DNA of 41,068 bases from an uncultured bacterium (GCA_903928345.1 CAIYQO010000069.1:1-41068); one strand, 5' to 3'; positions 8,000 through 16,679 are shown, numbered from the stretch's first letter. The notes: generated by a model not told the origin, from the letters alone. Made by a program: numbers and translations.

Positions 8000-8697
8000 C
8001 GAACCCCGACGGCGTGATTTTGGTCGTGGACGACGAAGCACAGATTCGCCGCGCGCTCTCCTCGCTGCTCACGTTGCGCCATTACCGCGTGCTGCTCGCG
8101 GAAACGGGCGAGGAGGGACTGGAGCTCGCCGCCGACGCGACCCCCGACCTGGTGATCCTCGATCTCACGCTGCCCGGGATCAGCGGGCTGGAAGTGTGCC
8201 GAGAGCTGCGCGCGTGGTATCGCGGCCCCATCCTCATCCTCTCCGTGCGCGGCGGTGAGCGGGATAAGATCGCCGCTCTCGACCTGGGTGCCGACGACTA
8301 TCTGACGAAGCCCTTCTCCACCGGCGAGCTGCTGGCACGCATCCGCGCGCTGCTCCGCCGCACCACCGCGCACGAAACCCCGCCGCCGGTGGTGCGACTA
8401 CATGAACTGGTGATCGACCTGGCCCGCCGCCAGGTGACGCGCGACGGGCAGCCCGTCACGCTGACGCCGCTGGAGTACGCCATCCTCGCCTACCTCGCGC
8501 AGCACGCCGACTGCGTGGTCACCTCGCACCAGCTCATCGAGCACGTGTGGGGCGCCGACGCCACGGAAGACACCCAGGCGCTGCGCGTGCACATCAGCCA
8601 CCTGCGCAAAAAGATCGAGCTCCACCCCACCGTGCCCCAGTATCTCGTCACCGAGCCCGGCATCGGCTTCCGGCTGGCCCTCCCGGAAACGGAATAG
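7996..8697 (+). CDS. kdpE: Response regulator KdpE (OmpR/PhoB family)
   Basis: 233 residues. The receiver domain (1-120) has the acidic pair D12-D13, phospho-acceptor D56 (LVILDLTLPG), S83 and K105 (DYLTKPF). The C-terminal winged helix (about 130-230) carries the OmpR-type recognition region (EHVWGADATEDTQALRVHIS). The start overlaps the kinase stop as ATGA. Being directly behind a KdpD-like kinase and before the kdp structural genes identifies it as KdpE. OmpR-family regulators bind tandem direct repeats about 10-11 bp apart, and such an array follows this gene at 8766-8814, so the two probably form a control pair. Confidence 0.93.
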   Translation: MTNPDGVILVVDDEAQIRRALSSLLTLRHYRVLLAETGEEGLELAADATPDLVILDLTLPGISGLEVCRELRAWYRGPILILSVRGGERDKIAALDLGADDYLTKPFSTGELLARIRALLRRTTAHETPPPVVRLHELVIDLARRQVTRDGQPVTLTPLEYAILAYLAQHADCVVTSHQLIEHVWGADATEDTQALRVHISHLRKKIELHPTVPQYLVTEPGIGFRLALPETE

Positions 8698-8765
8698 CCG
8701 CTTCGGCAACCTCGGTCACACTGCGCGTCGTGTATCCTCACACAAGCTCAACTATTTTCCCGCGC

Positions 8766-8814
8766 TTCACAAACTCTTCACACCTCCCCACACCCGTTTT
8801 ACGGCCCCTTCACA
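8766..8814 (+). promoter_or_regulatory. Tandem direct repeats, probable KdpE binding site
   Basis: TTCACA occurs at 8766, 8777 and 8809; the intermediate positions carry related units CCACAC (8788) and TTACGG (8799). Successive spacings are 11, 11, 11 and 10 bp, so all lie on one DNA face. The form TTCACA-N5-TTCACA matches the architecture of OmpR/PhoB-family boxes. The array ends 10 bp before a -10 hexamer that lacks a good -35, the usual place for such an activator. Weaker CTCACA/CTCAAC units lie at 8737 and 8747. Assignment to KdpE is inferred from position. Confidence 0.6.
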
Positions 8815-8821
8815 CGCGCTT

Positions 8822-8830
8822 TGGTATCCT
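8822..8830 (+). promoter_or_regulatory. Extended -10 of the kdp structural operon
   Basis: TGGTATCCT, an extended -10 with hexamer 8825-8830. The -35 position (8802-8807, CGGCCC) is poor, so the promoter should need an activator, consistent with the repeats just upstream. The predicted start at about 8837 leaves a leader of about 27 nt with AGGAGG before ATG 8864. Confidence 0.55.
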
Positions 8831-8863
8831 CATTATGTCGATAGGACACAGGAGGGCCGTCAC

Positions 8864-9271
8864 ATGGTAAACGGATACACAGTGCTGTGGATGGTCGCGC
8901 TACTTGGTCTGTTGCATTGGGCGCGTCCCAATGAACAAATGCGCGCGCATTTCGATGGAGTAAGTCGCGCGTCTTACTACGTTTTCTGGTTGCTGGCAGT
9001 CGGCGGATTTTTCGCGATCCACTACGCAGTGCTGGCGCCCGGCGGGCACGGTCTGGACGCCTTGTGCCTCGATGCCACGGCGCCGGCGCTGTACGTACTC
9101 GGATACCTTGCGCTACGCGCCATCCGCCACCGTAGCGCGACGGCGCCGGTCGCCGCGGCCGAGTCATCCGCATCTTCCGTCGAAGGGCGTCACCTGTCCT
9201 GCAGTTGGACAGCCCAACCGAACGGCGCGACGTATACTGGCATTGTCAGTTATGCGCCGAAAGGATATTGA
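8864..9271 (+). CDS. Small membrane protein at the head of the kdp structural operon, function unknown
   Basis: 135 residues with a strong Shine-Dalgarno (AGGAGG) before ATG 8864. Three hydrophobic segments are visible: about 5-20, 38-57 and 71-88 (TAPALYVLGYLALRAI). A polar tail (about 90-135) has no recognisable domain. Its stop overlaps the leader of the next small gene by a few bases, and it is the first gene after the putative KdpE-controlled promoter, so it should be made with the transporter. It is not one of the standard KdpFABC subunits. A role in assembly or regulation of the transporter would be a guess. Confidence 0.7.
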   Translation: MVNGYTVLWMVALLGLLHWARPNEQMRAHFDGVSRASYYVFWLLAVGGFFAIHYAVLAPGGHGLDALCLDATAPALYVLGYLALRAIRHRSATAPVAAAESSASSVEGRHLSCSWTAQPNGATYTGIVSYAPKGY

Positions 9272-9272
9272 G

Positions 9273-9356
9273 ATGGGCGACCTCATCTTCATCGGCATCA
9301 TCCTGCTCTTTTTCTGGCTCGCGGCACGCTATGTCGGCGCGGCGGATCGGTTATAA
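9273..9356 (+). CDS. 27-residue single-pass membrane peptide upstream of kdpF
   Basis: Begins 1 nt after the preceding stop, with AAGGA upstream. It encodes one hydrophobic helix (LIFIGIILLFFWLAA) followed by YVGAADRL. From memory, short peptides ending in YV-x-x-CDRL or CERL accompany kdpF in several phyla. This one keeps the ADRL end but has Ala where Cys would be. Too short for routine gene callers. Probably an accessory subunit or stabilising peptide of the Kdp complex; no function is established. Confidence 0.65.
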   Translation: MGDLIFIGIILLFFWLAARYVGAADRL

Positions 9357-9372
9357 GGTGAAGGGAAGCGTA

Positions 9373-9459
9373 ATGGTGGAAGCGATAATACTCGGCGTGA
9401 TCGCCCTCGGGCTGCTCGGGTATCTCGGGTATGTGCTGTTGCATCCCGAGCGGTTGTAG
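9373..9459 (+). CDS. kdpF: KdpF, small subunit of the potassium-transporting ATPase
   Basis: 28 residues: one membrane helix followed by the characteristic end GYLGYVLLHPERL, as in KdpF proteins (LLxYLxYALxxPExF-like). It precedes kdpA by 15 bp, and AAGGGAAG lies upstream of the ATG. In characterised systems KdpF sits at the KdpA interface and stabilises the KdpFABC complex. Confidence 0.85.
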   Translation: MVEAIILGVIALGLLGYLGYVLLHPERL

Positions 9460-9474
9460 AAAGGAAGACCGCCG

Positions 9475-11199
9475 ATGATCTGGGGTATCGCACAACTGGT
9501 ACTCTTCTTCGCCGTCATCGCGGCGCTGACGAAGCCGATCGGCCTGTATATGGCGCGCGTCTATGCCGGGGAGCGTACCTGGCTGGATCCCGTGCTGCGG
9601 CCAGTCGAACGCCTGACCTACCGCCTCGCCGGTATCGATCCGGAGCGAGAAATGCGCTGGACGTCGTATACGCTGGCGCTGCTCGCCTTCAGCGTGGTGA
9701 GCGCGTTCCTCCTCTACCTGCTACTGCGCCTGCAAGGCGTCCTGCCGCTGAATCCCGCGCATGTGCCGGGGATGCCGTCCGACCTGGCCTTCAACACCGC
9801 GGTGAGCTTCGTGTCAAATACGAACTGGCAGGCCTACGCGGGGGAGCAGGCGGCGAGCTATCTCACCCAGATGGCGGGCTTCGCGTGGCACAACTTCATG
9901 TCGGCGGCGGCGGGATTAGCCATTGCCGTCGCACTGATGCGCGGTCTGACGCGGCACACGGCGCAGGAGATCGGCAACTTCTGGGTAGATCTGGTGCGCA
10001 GTGTGCTCTACATTCTGCTGCCGATCAGCATCCTGCTCGCGCTGGTGCTCATCTCCCAGGGAGTCATCCAGAACTTCGCGCCCTATCACACCGCAACCAC
10101 GTTGACCGGTACGACGCAGGTGCTGCCGATGGGCCCTGTCGCCTCGCAGGAGGCGATCAAGGAGCTGGGCACCAACGGTGGCGGCTTCTTCAACGCGAAC
10201 TCGTCACATCCGTTCGAAAACCCCACGCCGCTCAGCAACTTGCTCGAGATGCTCGCCATCTTCCTGCTCCCCGCTGGCCTGACGTATACCTTCGGACGTT
10301 TCGCGAAGGATCAACGCCAGGGTTGGGCGCTCTTCATCGCCATGGCGCTTCTCTTTGCGTGCGGATTGGCGGTGATCTACGGCTATGAACAGGCGGGCAA
10401 TCCCGTGCTCGCGAAGCTGGGGGTGGAGCAACACCTTTCCGCGTTGCAACCGGGCGGGAATATGGAGGGCAAGGAGGTGCGCTTCGGCATCGCCAACTCC
10501 GCCCTCTTTGCCACCATCACCACCGATACCTCCTGCGGCGCCGTCAACAGCATGCACGACAGCTTCACCCCGCTGGCGGGCGGCATGGCGATGCTCAACA
10601 TCGCCTTCGGCGAGGTAGTCTTCGGCGGAGTGGGCTCCGGCTTCTTCGGCATCATCATCTTCGCCATCCTGGCGGTCTTCATCGCCGGGCTCATGGTAGG
10701 ACGCACACCTGAGTACCTGGGCAAGAAGATCGAATCCAAAGAGATGAAGATGGCGATGCTTTACGTGCTCATCAGCGCTGCGAGCATCCTGGGCTTCAGC
10801 GCGCTGGCGGTGATGCTGCCCGCCGGGTTGGCCGGACGGTTGAACGCCGGCCCGCACGGATTGTCGGAGATCCTCTACGCCTACACCTCCGGCACCGGCA
10901 ACAACGGCAGCGCCTTCGCCGGGATCTCCGCCAATACGCCTTTTTACAACCTCACGATCGGGCTGGCGATGCTCATCGGCCGTTTCCTCACCATCGTCCC
11001 GCTGCTGGCCATCGCCGGGTCACTCGGCGCTAAAAAGACGGTGCCGGCCACCAGCGGCACCTTTCCAACCACCGGCGGGCTCTTCGTAGGCCTGCTGGTC
11101 GGGGTGATTCTTATCGTCGGCGCGCTCACCTTCTTCCCAGCCTACGCGCTGGGCCCGGTGGTGGAGCACTTCCTGATGCACGCCGGACGGCTCTGGTAA
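9475..11199 (+). CDS. kdpA: KdpA, potassium-binding and translocating subunit
   Basis: 574 residues, normal for KdpA (about 560), with about ten membrane helices. All four pore-loop regions of this superfamily of K+ transporters can be seen: [47 protein letters not shown] and [14 protein letters not shown]. The first three carry the selectivity-filter Asn/Thr/Gly residues. It is the channel-like subunit that binds periplasmic K+ and passes it on during the KdpB cycle. A Shine-Dalgarno (GAAAGGAAGA) precedes the start. The stop codon shares its last A with an upstream ATG candidate for kdpB, so the operon is tightly packed. Confidence 0.97.
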   Translation: MIWGIAQLVLFFAVIAALTKPIGLYMARVYAGERTWLDPVLRPVERLTYRLAGIDPEREMRWTSYTLALLAFSVVSAFLLYLLLRLQGVLPLNPAHVPGMPSDLAFNTAVSFVSNTNWQAYAGEQAASYLTQMAGFAWHNFMSAAAGLAIAVALMRGLTRHTAQEIGNFWVDLVRSVLYILLPISILLALVLISQGVIQNFAPYHTATTLTGTTQVLPMGPVASQEAIKELGTNGGGFFNANSSHPFENPTPLSNLLEMLAIFLLPAGLTYTFGRFAKDQRQGWALFIAMALLFACGLAVIYGYEQAGNPVLAKLGVEQHLSALQPGGNMEGKEVRFGIANSALFATITTDTSCGAVNSMHDSFTPLAGGMAMLNIAFGEVVFGGVGSGFFGIIIFAILAVFIAGLMVGRTPEYLGKKIESKEMKMAMLYVLISAASILGFSALAVMLPAGLAGRLNAGPHGLSEILYAYTSGTGNNGSAFAGISANTPFYNLTIGLAMLIGRFLTIVPLLAIAGSLGAKKTVPATSGTFPTTGGLFVGLLVGVILIVGALTFFPAYALGPVVEHFLMHAGRLW

Positions 11200-11213
11200 T
11201 GGAGGGCAACCCG

Positions 11214-13298
11214 ATGCCGCAATCACGCATCCATGAATTGACGCCGGAGCATCCGCAGGTGAAGTCACGCCGGCGCGGGCAAGCGATTTCGCTGGGGCAA
11301 CTGCTGCCGCAAGCCATCGCGGACGCCTTCCGCAAGCTCGACCCGCGCACGCTGGCGCGCAACCCGGTGATGTTCATCGTGGAGGTCGGCAGCGTCGTCT
11401 GCACGTATTATGCGGTCGCCAGCCTGGTCACCCACGGCGGGGAGTCGGGTTTCCTCATCGCCATCGCGGCGTGGCTCTGGTTCACCGTGCTCTTCGCCAA
11501 CTTCGCGGAGGCGATGGCGGAGGGGCGCGGGAAGGCGCAGGCCGGCGCGCTGCGGCAGATGAAGACGGAGACGCTGGCCAACCTGGTCGTCGAAGGAGTG
11601 GTCACGAAGCAGATCCCCGCCTCGCAGTTGAAGAAGGGCGACGTGGTGCGCGTCTCTGCCGGCGAGGTGATCCCCGGCGACGGGGATGTCATCGAGGGGA
11701 TCGCTTCGGTGGACGAGTCGGCGATCACCGGCGAATCCGCCCCGGTCATCCGCGAGAGCGGCGGCGACCGCAGCGCGGTGACCGGCGGCACCAAGGTGCT
11801 CTCCGACCAGATTCACGTGCTCATCACCTCGGAGCCGGGGAAGACTTTCCTCGACCGCATGATCGCGCTGGTAGAGGGGGCCTCGCGGCAGAAGACGCCC
11901 AACGAGATCGCGCTGGATATCCTGCTCGTAGGGCTCACCATCATCTTCCTGCTCGTCGTCGTCACGCTGCAGCCGTTCGCGATTTACGCGCACAGCCCCG
12001 TCTCGGTGTCGGTGCTCATCGCGCTGCTGGTGTGCCTCATCCCCACCACCATCGGCGGGCTGCTCTCCGCTATCGGCATCGCGGGCATGGACCGGCTGAT
12101 CCGCCACAACGTGCTGGCGATGTCCGGGCGCGCGGTGGAGGCGGCGGGCGACGTGGATACGCTGCTGCTCGACAAAACCGGCACCATCACGCTGGGCAAT
12201 CGCCAGGCCGCCGAATTCCTGCCTATGCCCGGCGTGGACGAAACGGAAGTGGCGGAGGCCGCCCAGCTCGCTTCGCTGAGCGACGAGACGCCGGAAGGGC
12301 GCTCCATCGTAGTGCTGGCCAAGCAGTTTGGCTTTCGTGAGCGTCACCTCACCCACGACGAAGCGGTCTTCATCCCCTTCACCGCGCAGACGCGCATGAG
12401 CGGCATCGACTGGAAGGGCGAGCGCATCCGCAAAGGCGCCGCCGACGCGGTGACGAGTTGGGTGCGCGAGCAGGGCGGCACCGTGCCGCCGGAGGTAGAT
12501 GCGGCGGTGAAGCGTGTCTCCATGGCGGGCGGCACGCCGCTGGTGGTGGTGCGCAACACGCGTATCCTGGGCGTGATTCACCTAAAGGACATCGTGAAGG
12601 GCGGCATCCGCGAGCGCTTCGACCAGCTCCGCGCCATGGGCATCCGCACGGTGATGATTACCGGCGACAACCCGCTCACCGCGGCGGTGATCGCCCGTGA
12701 GGCCGGGGTGGACGACTTTCTGGCCGAAGCGACGCCGGAAACGAAGATGGAGCTGATCCGCAAGGAGCAGCGCGAGGGCAAGCTGGTGGCGATGGCCGGC
12801 GACGGCACCAACGACGCCCCGGCGCTGGCGCAGGCGGACGTGGGCGTGGCGATGAACACCGGCACCATGGCGGCCAAGGAAGCCGGCAACATGGTCGACC
12901 TGGACTCCAACCCGACCAAGCTCATCGAGATCGTGGAGATCGGCAAGCAACTGCTGATGACGCGCGGGTCGCTGACCACCTTCAGCATCGCCAACGACGT
13001 GGCCAAGTACTTCGCCATCATCCCGGCGATCTTCATGGCGGCGTATCCGGAGCTGAAGCCGCTGAACATCATGCAACTGCATTCGTCGCAGAGCGCCATT
13101 ATGTCGGCGATCATCTTCAACGCGCTCATCATCGTGGCGCTCATCCCGCTGGCGCTGCAAGGGGTGAAGTACCGCGCGGTGGGCGCCGCCGCGCTGCTGC
13201 GCACGAATCTGCTGGTCTACGGCCTGGGCGGCATCATCGCGCCGTTCATCGGGCTGAAAGTCATCGACCTGCTGCTCGTCGCGCTGCGGCTGGTATAG
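11214..13298 (+). CDS. kdpB: KdpB, P-type ATPase catalytic subunit
   Basis: 694 residues. The actuator motif ITGES lies in [16 protein letters not shown]. The phosphorylated aspartate is Asp320 in [11 protein letters not shown]. The nucleotide-binding domain follows, then the hinge [23 protein letters not shown] and the C-terminal helices. This is the ATP-hydrolysing subunit of KdpFABC. ATG 11214 was chosen because GGAGG (11201-11205) is correctly spaced from it; an ATG at 11199 that overlaps the kdpA stop would lack one. No residue expected for activity is missing. Confidence 0.97.
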   Translation: MPQSRIHELTPEHPQVKSRRRGQAISLGQLLPQAIADAFRKLDPRTLARNPVMFIVEVGSVVCTYYAVASLVTHGGESGFLIAIAAWLWFTVLFANFAEAMAEGRGKAQAGALRQMKTETLANLVVEGVVTKQIPASQLKKGDVVRVSAGEVIPGDGDVIEGIASVDESAITGESAPVIRESGGDRSAVTGGTKVLSDQIHVLITSEPGKTFLDRMIALVEGASRQKTPNEIALDILLVGLTIIFLLVVVTLQPFAIYAHSPVSVSVLIALLVCLIPTTIGGLLSAIGIAGMDRLIRHNVLAMSGRAVEAAGDVDTLLLDKTGTITLGNRQAAEFLPMPGVDETEVAEAAQLASLSDETPEGRSIVVLAKQFGFRERHLTHDEAVFIPFTAQTRMSGIDWKGERIRKGAADAVTSWVREQGGTVPPEVDAAVKRVSMAGGTPLVVVRNTRILGVIHLKDIVKGGIRERFDQLRAMGIRTVMITGDNPLTAAVIAREAGVDDFLAEATPETKMELIRKEQREGKLVAMAGDGTNDAPALAQADVGVAMNTGTMAAKEAGNMVDLDSNPTKLIEIVEIGKQLLMTRGSLTTFSIANDVAKYFAIIPAIFMAAYPELKPLNIMQLHSSQSAIMSAIIFNALIIVALIPLALQGVKYRAVGAAALLRTNLLVYGLGGIIAPFIGLKVIDLLLVALRLV

Positions 13299-13308
13299 GA
13301 GATTCACT

Positions 13309-13890
13309 ATGGGACGTTACTTGCTGACCGCATTGCGCGTGTCGCTGCTCACGATCGTACTCGTCGGGGTGCTCTACCCGCTGCTCATCACCGGGTTGGG
13401 ACAGCTCTGCTTCCCCTTCCAAGCGAACGGGAGCCTGCTCACGACGGGCGGCACCCTGCGCGGGTCGGCGTTGATCGGGCAGCCCTTCAGCGCGCCGGGG
13501 TACTTCCACCCGCGCCCCTCGGCCGCCGGCGCCGGGTATGACCCGCTGTCGTCGGGGGGTTCGAACCTCGGCCCGACCAGCCAGGTGTTGCACGACCGGG
13601 TGGCCGCGGATGTGGCGCAGGCGCGGACGGACAACCCCGGCCTGGACACCGTGCCCGCGGATATGGTCACCACCTCGGCGAGCGGGTTGGACCCCGACAT
13701 CTCCCCCGCCAACGCCTACGCCCAGGCGGCGCGCGTGGCGCAGGCGCGCGGCGTGCCCGCGATGGATATCACCGCGCTGGTGACACGGTGCGTCACCGGG
13801 CGGCAATGGGGCTTCCTCGGCGAACCGCGCGTGAATGTGGTACACTTGAATCAGGCCCTCGATGCGGCCTATGGAGCCACCGGACGATGA
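13309..13890 (+). CDS. kdpC: KdpC, periplasmic-domain subunit
   Basis: 193 residues. A single N-terminal membrane helix (about 7-31) is followed by an exported domain with the KdpC signatures VPADMVTTSASGLDPDISPANA-type (about 115-136) and GEPRVNVVHLNQALD near the C-terminus. KdpC raises the ATP or K+ affinity of the complex and bridges KdpA and KdpB. It starts 10 bp after kdpB with AGGAGA upstream. Its stop overlaps the next start (ATGA), so the KdpD N-terminal protein is translationally coupled to the transporter. Confidence 0.95.
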   Translation: MGRYLLTALRVSLLTIVLVGVLYPLLITGLGQLCFPFQANGSLLTTGGTLRGSALIGQPFSAPGYFHPRPSAAGAGYDPLSSGGSNLGPTSQVLHDRVAADVAQARTDNPGLDTVPADMVTTSASGLDPDISPANAYAQAARVAQARGVPAMDITALVTRCVTGRQWGFLGEPRVNVVHLNQALDAAYGATGR

Positions 13891-15005
13891 CGCACCCCGA
13901 GTCGTCACTGCAGCACGAGTATCGCAAGCGCGGGCAGCACAAGATCTTCCTCGGCTACGCGCCGGGGGTCGGGAAAACCTACACCATGCTGGCCGAGGCC
14001 CACCGGCGCGTGCGGCGCGGCGAGGACGTGGTCGTCGGCATCGTGGAGACGCACGGGCGCGTGGAGGTGGCCAAACTCACCGAGGGGCTGGAGCAGATTC
14101 CGCGCAAGGTGCTCGACTACCGGGGCACTACCTTCGAAGAGATGGACACCGCCGCCGTCATCGCCCGCAAGCCGCAATGGGCGCTGGTAGACGAGTTGGC
14201 GCACACGAACATCCCCGGTACGCGCCACGCCAAGCGCTGGCAGAGCGTGCTGGAGATACTCGACGCGGGGATTAACGTCATCTCCACGGTGAACGTGCAG
14301 CACTTCGAGAGCCTCAACGACACCGTCTTCGAGATCACCGGCGTGCGCGTGCGCGAGACGCTGCCTGACTCGATCATCGACGAAGCCGACGAGGTGGTGC
14401 TCGTCGACCTCACCCCCTTGGCGCTGCTCAACCGGCTGAAGCGCGGCGACGTGTATGCGCTGGCGAAGGTGCCCACGGCGCTGCAGCACTTCTTCCGCGC
14501 CGGCAACCTGAGCGCGCTGCGCGAGCTGGCGCTGCGCAAGACGGCGGAGGAGGTGGACGAGCAACTGCGCGTCTACATGGAGGAGCAGCGCATCGAGGAG
14601 GCGTGGCGCACCAAGGAGCGGGTGATCATCTGCGTGACGCCCACGGTGACGGCGACGCGGCTCATCCGGCGCGGGTACCAGGTGGCGCGGCGCTTCAGCG
14701 GGGTCTTCTGGACCGTCTTCGTGCGCACCCCCGGCGCCATGCTGCCGCCGCGCGAGGAGGAGATGCTGCAGGAGCTGCAGGAGCTGACGCGCAACCTGGG
14801 CGGCGAGATGGTGGAGCTGGAAGGCGAGTCCGTCGCCGACGCCATCGTGCGCTTCGCCCGCGAGCACCAGGCGACGTACCTGGTGATGGGCCAGTCGGTG
14901 CGCAGCCGCCTGGAGGAGATCCTGCGCGGCTCCGTCATCACCCGCATCATGCGCCACGCCGGCCAGCTCGACGTGCTGATCGTGTCGGACTCGGACACCG
15001 GCTGA
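13887..15005 (+). CDS. Short KdpD: N-terminal KdpD domain plus USP domain, no kinase
   Basis: 372 residues. The KdpD N-terminal domain (about 15-225) has a Walker A, GYAPGVGKT (residues 23-31), and a Walker B-like stretch WALVDELAHTN with Asp102. A universal-stress-protein-like domain fills about 235-372 (VIICVTPT, then YLVMGQSVRSRLEEILRGSVITRIM). The protein ends there: no membrane helices and no histidine kinase core. Those parts are encoded by the kinase at 6428-7999, so KdpD is split and the halves lie at opposite ends of the locus. From published work, truncated KdpD proteins exist in cyanobacteria, Deinococcus and Alicyclobacillus. Likely role: soluble ligand-sensing module (ATP, or c-di-AMP in some USP domains) acting in trans on the kinase. 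Confidence 0.93.
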   Translation: MTHPESSLQHEYRKRGQHKIFLGYAPGVGKTYTMLAEAHRRVRRGEDVVVGIVETHGRVEVAKLTEGLEQIPRKVLDYRGTTFEEMDTAAVIARKPQWALVDELAHTNIPGTRHAKRWQSVLEILDAGINVISTVNVQHFESLNDTVFEITGVRVRETLPDSIIDEADEVVLVDLTPLALLNRLKRGDVYALAKVPTALQHFFRAGNLSALRELALRKTAEEVDEQLRVYMEEQRIEEAWRTKERVIICVTPTVTATRLIRRGYQVARRFSGVFWTVFVRTPGAMLPPREEEMLQELQELTRNLGGEMVELEGESVADAIVRFAREHQATYLVMGQSVRSRLEEILRGSVITRIMRHAGQLDVLIVSDSDTG

Positions 15006-15195
15006 CGGGGGCGCGGTAGCGGCAGATCGGCGGAAAAAGTGACATTTGTGGGGGTAAGAATAGGTTAGTTGTTTGGTTTGGTTCGCTGAAGTTAGAGATT
15101 GCGTAAAAATGACAAGATGGAGTGTGGTATTTCGTAGTCTATACCGACCTGCCATGATGATTGAACAACCTACTTGATAGGCACAAATATAGATA
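15006..15195 (+). other. Intergenic junction into the AT-rich islet
   Basis: 190 bp without a gene. Base composition changes sharply near 15035, from about 70% GC in the kdp operon to an AT-rich stretch. No clear terminator hairpin with a U tract, tRNA or direct repeat was found at the border. Confidence 0.5.
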
Positions 15196-15453
15196 TCATG
15201 AATGCGCCACCTCTATAAGGAATACAAAGCCGATAATACGTAAAATGCAACCCATCTCATGACCTGAGTAATTACTTCTTTCGTCTTCATTCATAAATCT
15301 GAACGTGGAAAAATCAAATTCTTTCAAAAAGAATAGGAAGGGAAATATGCGAACAACTTTTAGCTGATAAGCGCGCCAATTCGTAGGTGACGCTATCAGA
15401 AACACACCATTGGCAAAGAAAAACAGACCTATCAACAATGTGAAATATCGCAT
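15196..15453 (-). CDS. Small two-helix membrane protein, function unknown
   Basis: 85 residues from ATG 15453, which is preceded at 5-nt spacing by GGAGG; an in-frame ATG at 15483 overlapping the upstream stop has no ribosome site. Two hydrophobic segments, YFTLLIGLFFFANGVFLIA near the start and ILRIIGFVFLIEVA at the end, flank a polar middle (about 25-65). It lies directly downstream of the 15483-16421 gene and shares its low GC (about 40%), so the two form an AT-rich pair. No family recognised. Confidence 0.6.
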   Translation of the reverse strand: MRYFTLLIGLFFFANGVFLIASPTNWRAYQLKVVRIFPFLFFLKEFDFSTFRFMNEDERSNYSGHEMGCILRIIGFVFLIEVAHS

Positions 15454-15482
15454 ATCAGCCTCCGCGATGCCGACAATAGCCA

Positions 15483-16421
15483 TTAAGGAATCGCTTCGTC
15501 TTCCCAATCAAAGTAGATTGACCGTAGATAAGCCCAGGTACCCAACATGGTTGTGCTTGTATTTAGTTTTGGAGGGGAGCCAATTCTAGAAAATCTAACT
15601 AGAAGTTTCTTCCTTGGAAAGTTTGCTTTCAATTTCGTTGTAATACTCGAGACTGAATCAACGTCATCATTCGTTAAATCATTCTCATGAAATATCCAGA
15701 TCACTTGAGTTGAATTTCCAGAAAGCAGATACGTCGTAACTCCTAAAAAGTTCTGGGTGATATCACCGATCAATGCCTGCGACAAGTATCCTGAATGGTA
15801 TTTTACAAATAATTCTTTCTCATCATCTACGTACCCATCAGCTACTGCTTTTGCGAGCAGTTCCTTGCTTGACAAAGAATTAAAGTGCTTTAAATCATTA
15901 CCAGCTAAAGAGATCATATCATCTTTTTGAGTAACAGTAATTATTGGCCTGGCTGGCATGATATGCATCTCATTATTCAGATAACATACTATTCCACATT
16001 TAGTTTCTAACTTAACGCGAAATAGCAAGTCATGATACACACCGATTACATTCTCGAAATATGCCACATTGTTGTCGATTGTTATCATATCATTACCGGA
16101 GTTCAATTCAACAGAATTATCAATATCCCATCTACCAATTTCATGTTCCTTTCGTCGAAAGATCCAACAATCCAACATTGTAATTGGCATGGGCTGCGGG
16201 CAACTTATCACTTTCGTCTCCATTGTATCATCGACCGATAGATCGCCAACAACCTCGGCTGAAATATCCCCTTCATTTTCCTCCTCGGCTGCTGAAATTA
16301 CACTATCATAGCAATAATGAATAGTGAGGACATTATTACTATACGCAAATGTGATCCCTCGTAACGAAGGAATAATCCTACCCATCGATGCGCGTACTAT
16401 GCTTCCTTCGTACATTCTCAT
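15483..16421 (-). CDS. Unrecognised AT-rich gene (about 312 residues)
   Basis: About 312 residues; ATG 16421 or 16415 are equally plausible and neither has a strong ribosome site. No signal peptide, membrane helix or catalytic motif stands out. The sequence is mixed alpha/beta with acidic stretches (AEEENEGDISAE; HENDLTNDDVDS). GC is about 40% against 65-70% on either side, and codon use is unlike the rest of the window, so recent transfer is likely. It may be co-transcribed with the small membrane protein downstream. A cytoplasmic protein plus a small membrane partner in an AT-rich islet is seen in defence or toxin/immunity cassettes, but nothing in the sequence shows such a role. Confidence 0.6.
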   Translation of the reverse strand: MRMYEGSIVRASMGRIIPSLRGITFAYSNNVLTIHYCYDSVISAAEEENEGDISAEVVGDLSVDDTMETKVISCPQPMPITMLDCWIFRRKEHEIGRWDIDNSVELNSGNDMITIDNNVAYFENVIGVYHDLLFRVKLETKCGIVCYLNNEMHIMPARPIITVTQKDDMISLAGNDLKHFNSLSSKELLAKAVADGYVDDEKELFVKYHSGYLSQALIGDITQNFLGVTTYLLSGNSTQVIWIFHENDLTNDDVDSVSSITTKLKANFPRKKLLVRFSRIGSPPKLNTSTTMLGTWAYLRSIYFDWEDEAIP

Positions 16422-16529
16422 TCGTTCCACTGGACCACCTTTCTTCCCTACCACCTGACAAGAAGTGGCGACATCTCCAAAACAACCATGAATCCCGCCC
16501 TTTCAGGGTTCATGACTCTCGTCACAAGA

Positions 16530-16573
16530 CCCAGGGCGTTGCCCTGGGCTGGCGAATACGAGCCCTTCGGGCT
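16530..16573. repeat. Double-hairpin palindromic repeat
   Basis: Two adjacent perfect palindromes: CCCAGGGC-GTT-GCCCTGGG (16530-16548) and AGCCC-TTC-GGGCT (16561-16573). They form a compact two-stem unit of the REP/intergenic-palindrome kind. No second copy lies in this window. It sits in the gene-free 16422-16743 stretch between two minus-strand genes. Confidence 0.65.
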
Positions 16574-16627
16574 AATGTAGGTATGCAATTTGCGCTGTAG
16601 CTGTCCCCAATCCCGCTCGAATCTCAT

Positions 16628-16679
16628 GTGGCATGGCCGTCTCGGCCATGGGATATCACGGGCGGGACGCCCGTGCCAC
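16628..16679. repeat. Cloverleaf-like palindromic repeat downstream of the macroglobulin gene
   Basis: An outer stem GTGGC (16628-16632) with GCCAC (16675-16679) encloses ATGGCCG-TCT-CGGCCAT (16633-16649). The second hairpin, CACGGGCG-GGA-CGCCCGTG (16657-16675), shares one base with the outer arm. It lies 65 bp beyond the macroglobulin stop and could end or stabilise that transcript, although no U tract follows. It looks like a REP-type element. Confidence 0.65.

Noticed and set aside
8835-8870. An 11-codon ORF (MSIGHRRAVTW) overlapping the start of the 135-residue gene, a possible leader peptide
   Set aside because: The predicted transcript start (about 8837) lies at or inside its ATG, and it has no ribosome site.
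9205-9238. TTGGAC and TATACT as a promoter inside the operon before the small kdp peptides
   Set aside because: The spacer is 22 bp, too long for a normal promoter, and no -35 exists at 17 bp.
13837-13846. TGGTACACT near the end of kdpC as an internal promoter for the short kdpD
   Set aside because: It encodes the conserved VVHL of KdpC and has no good -35; the ATGA overlap already explains expression of the next gene.
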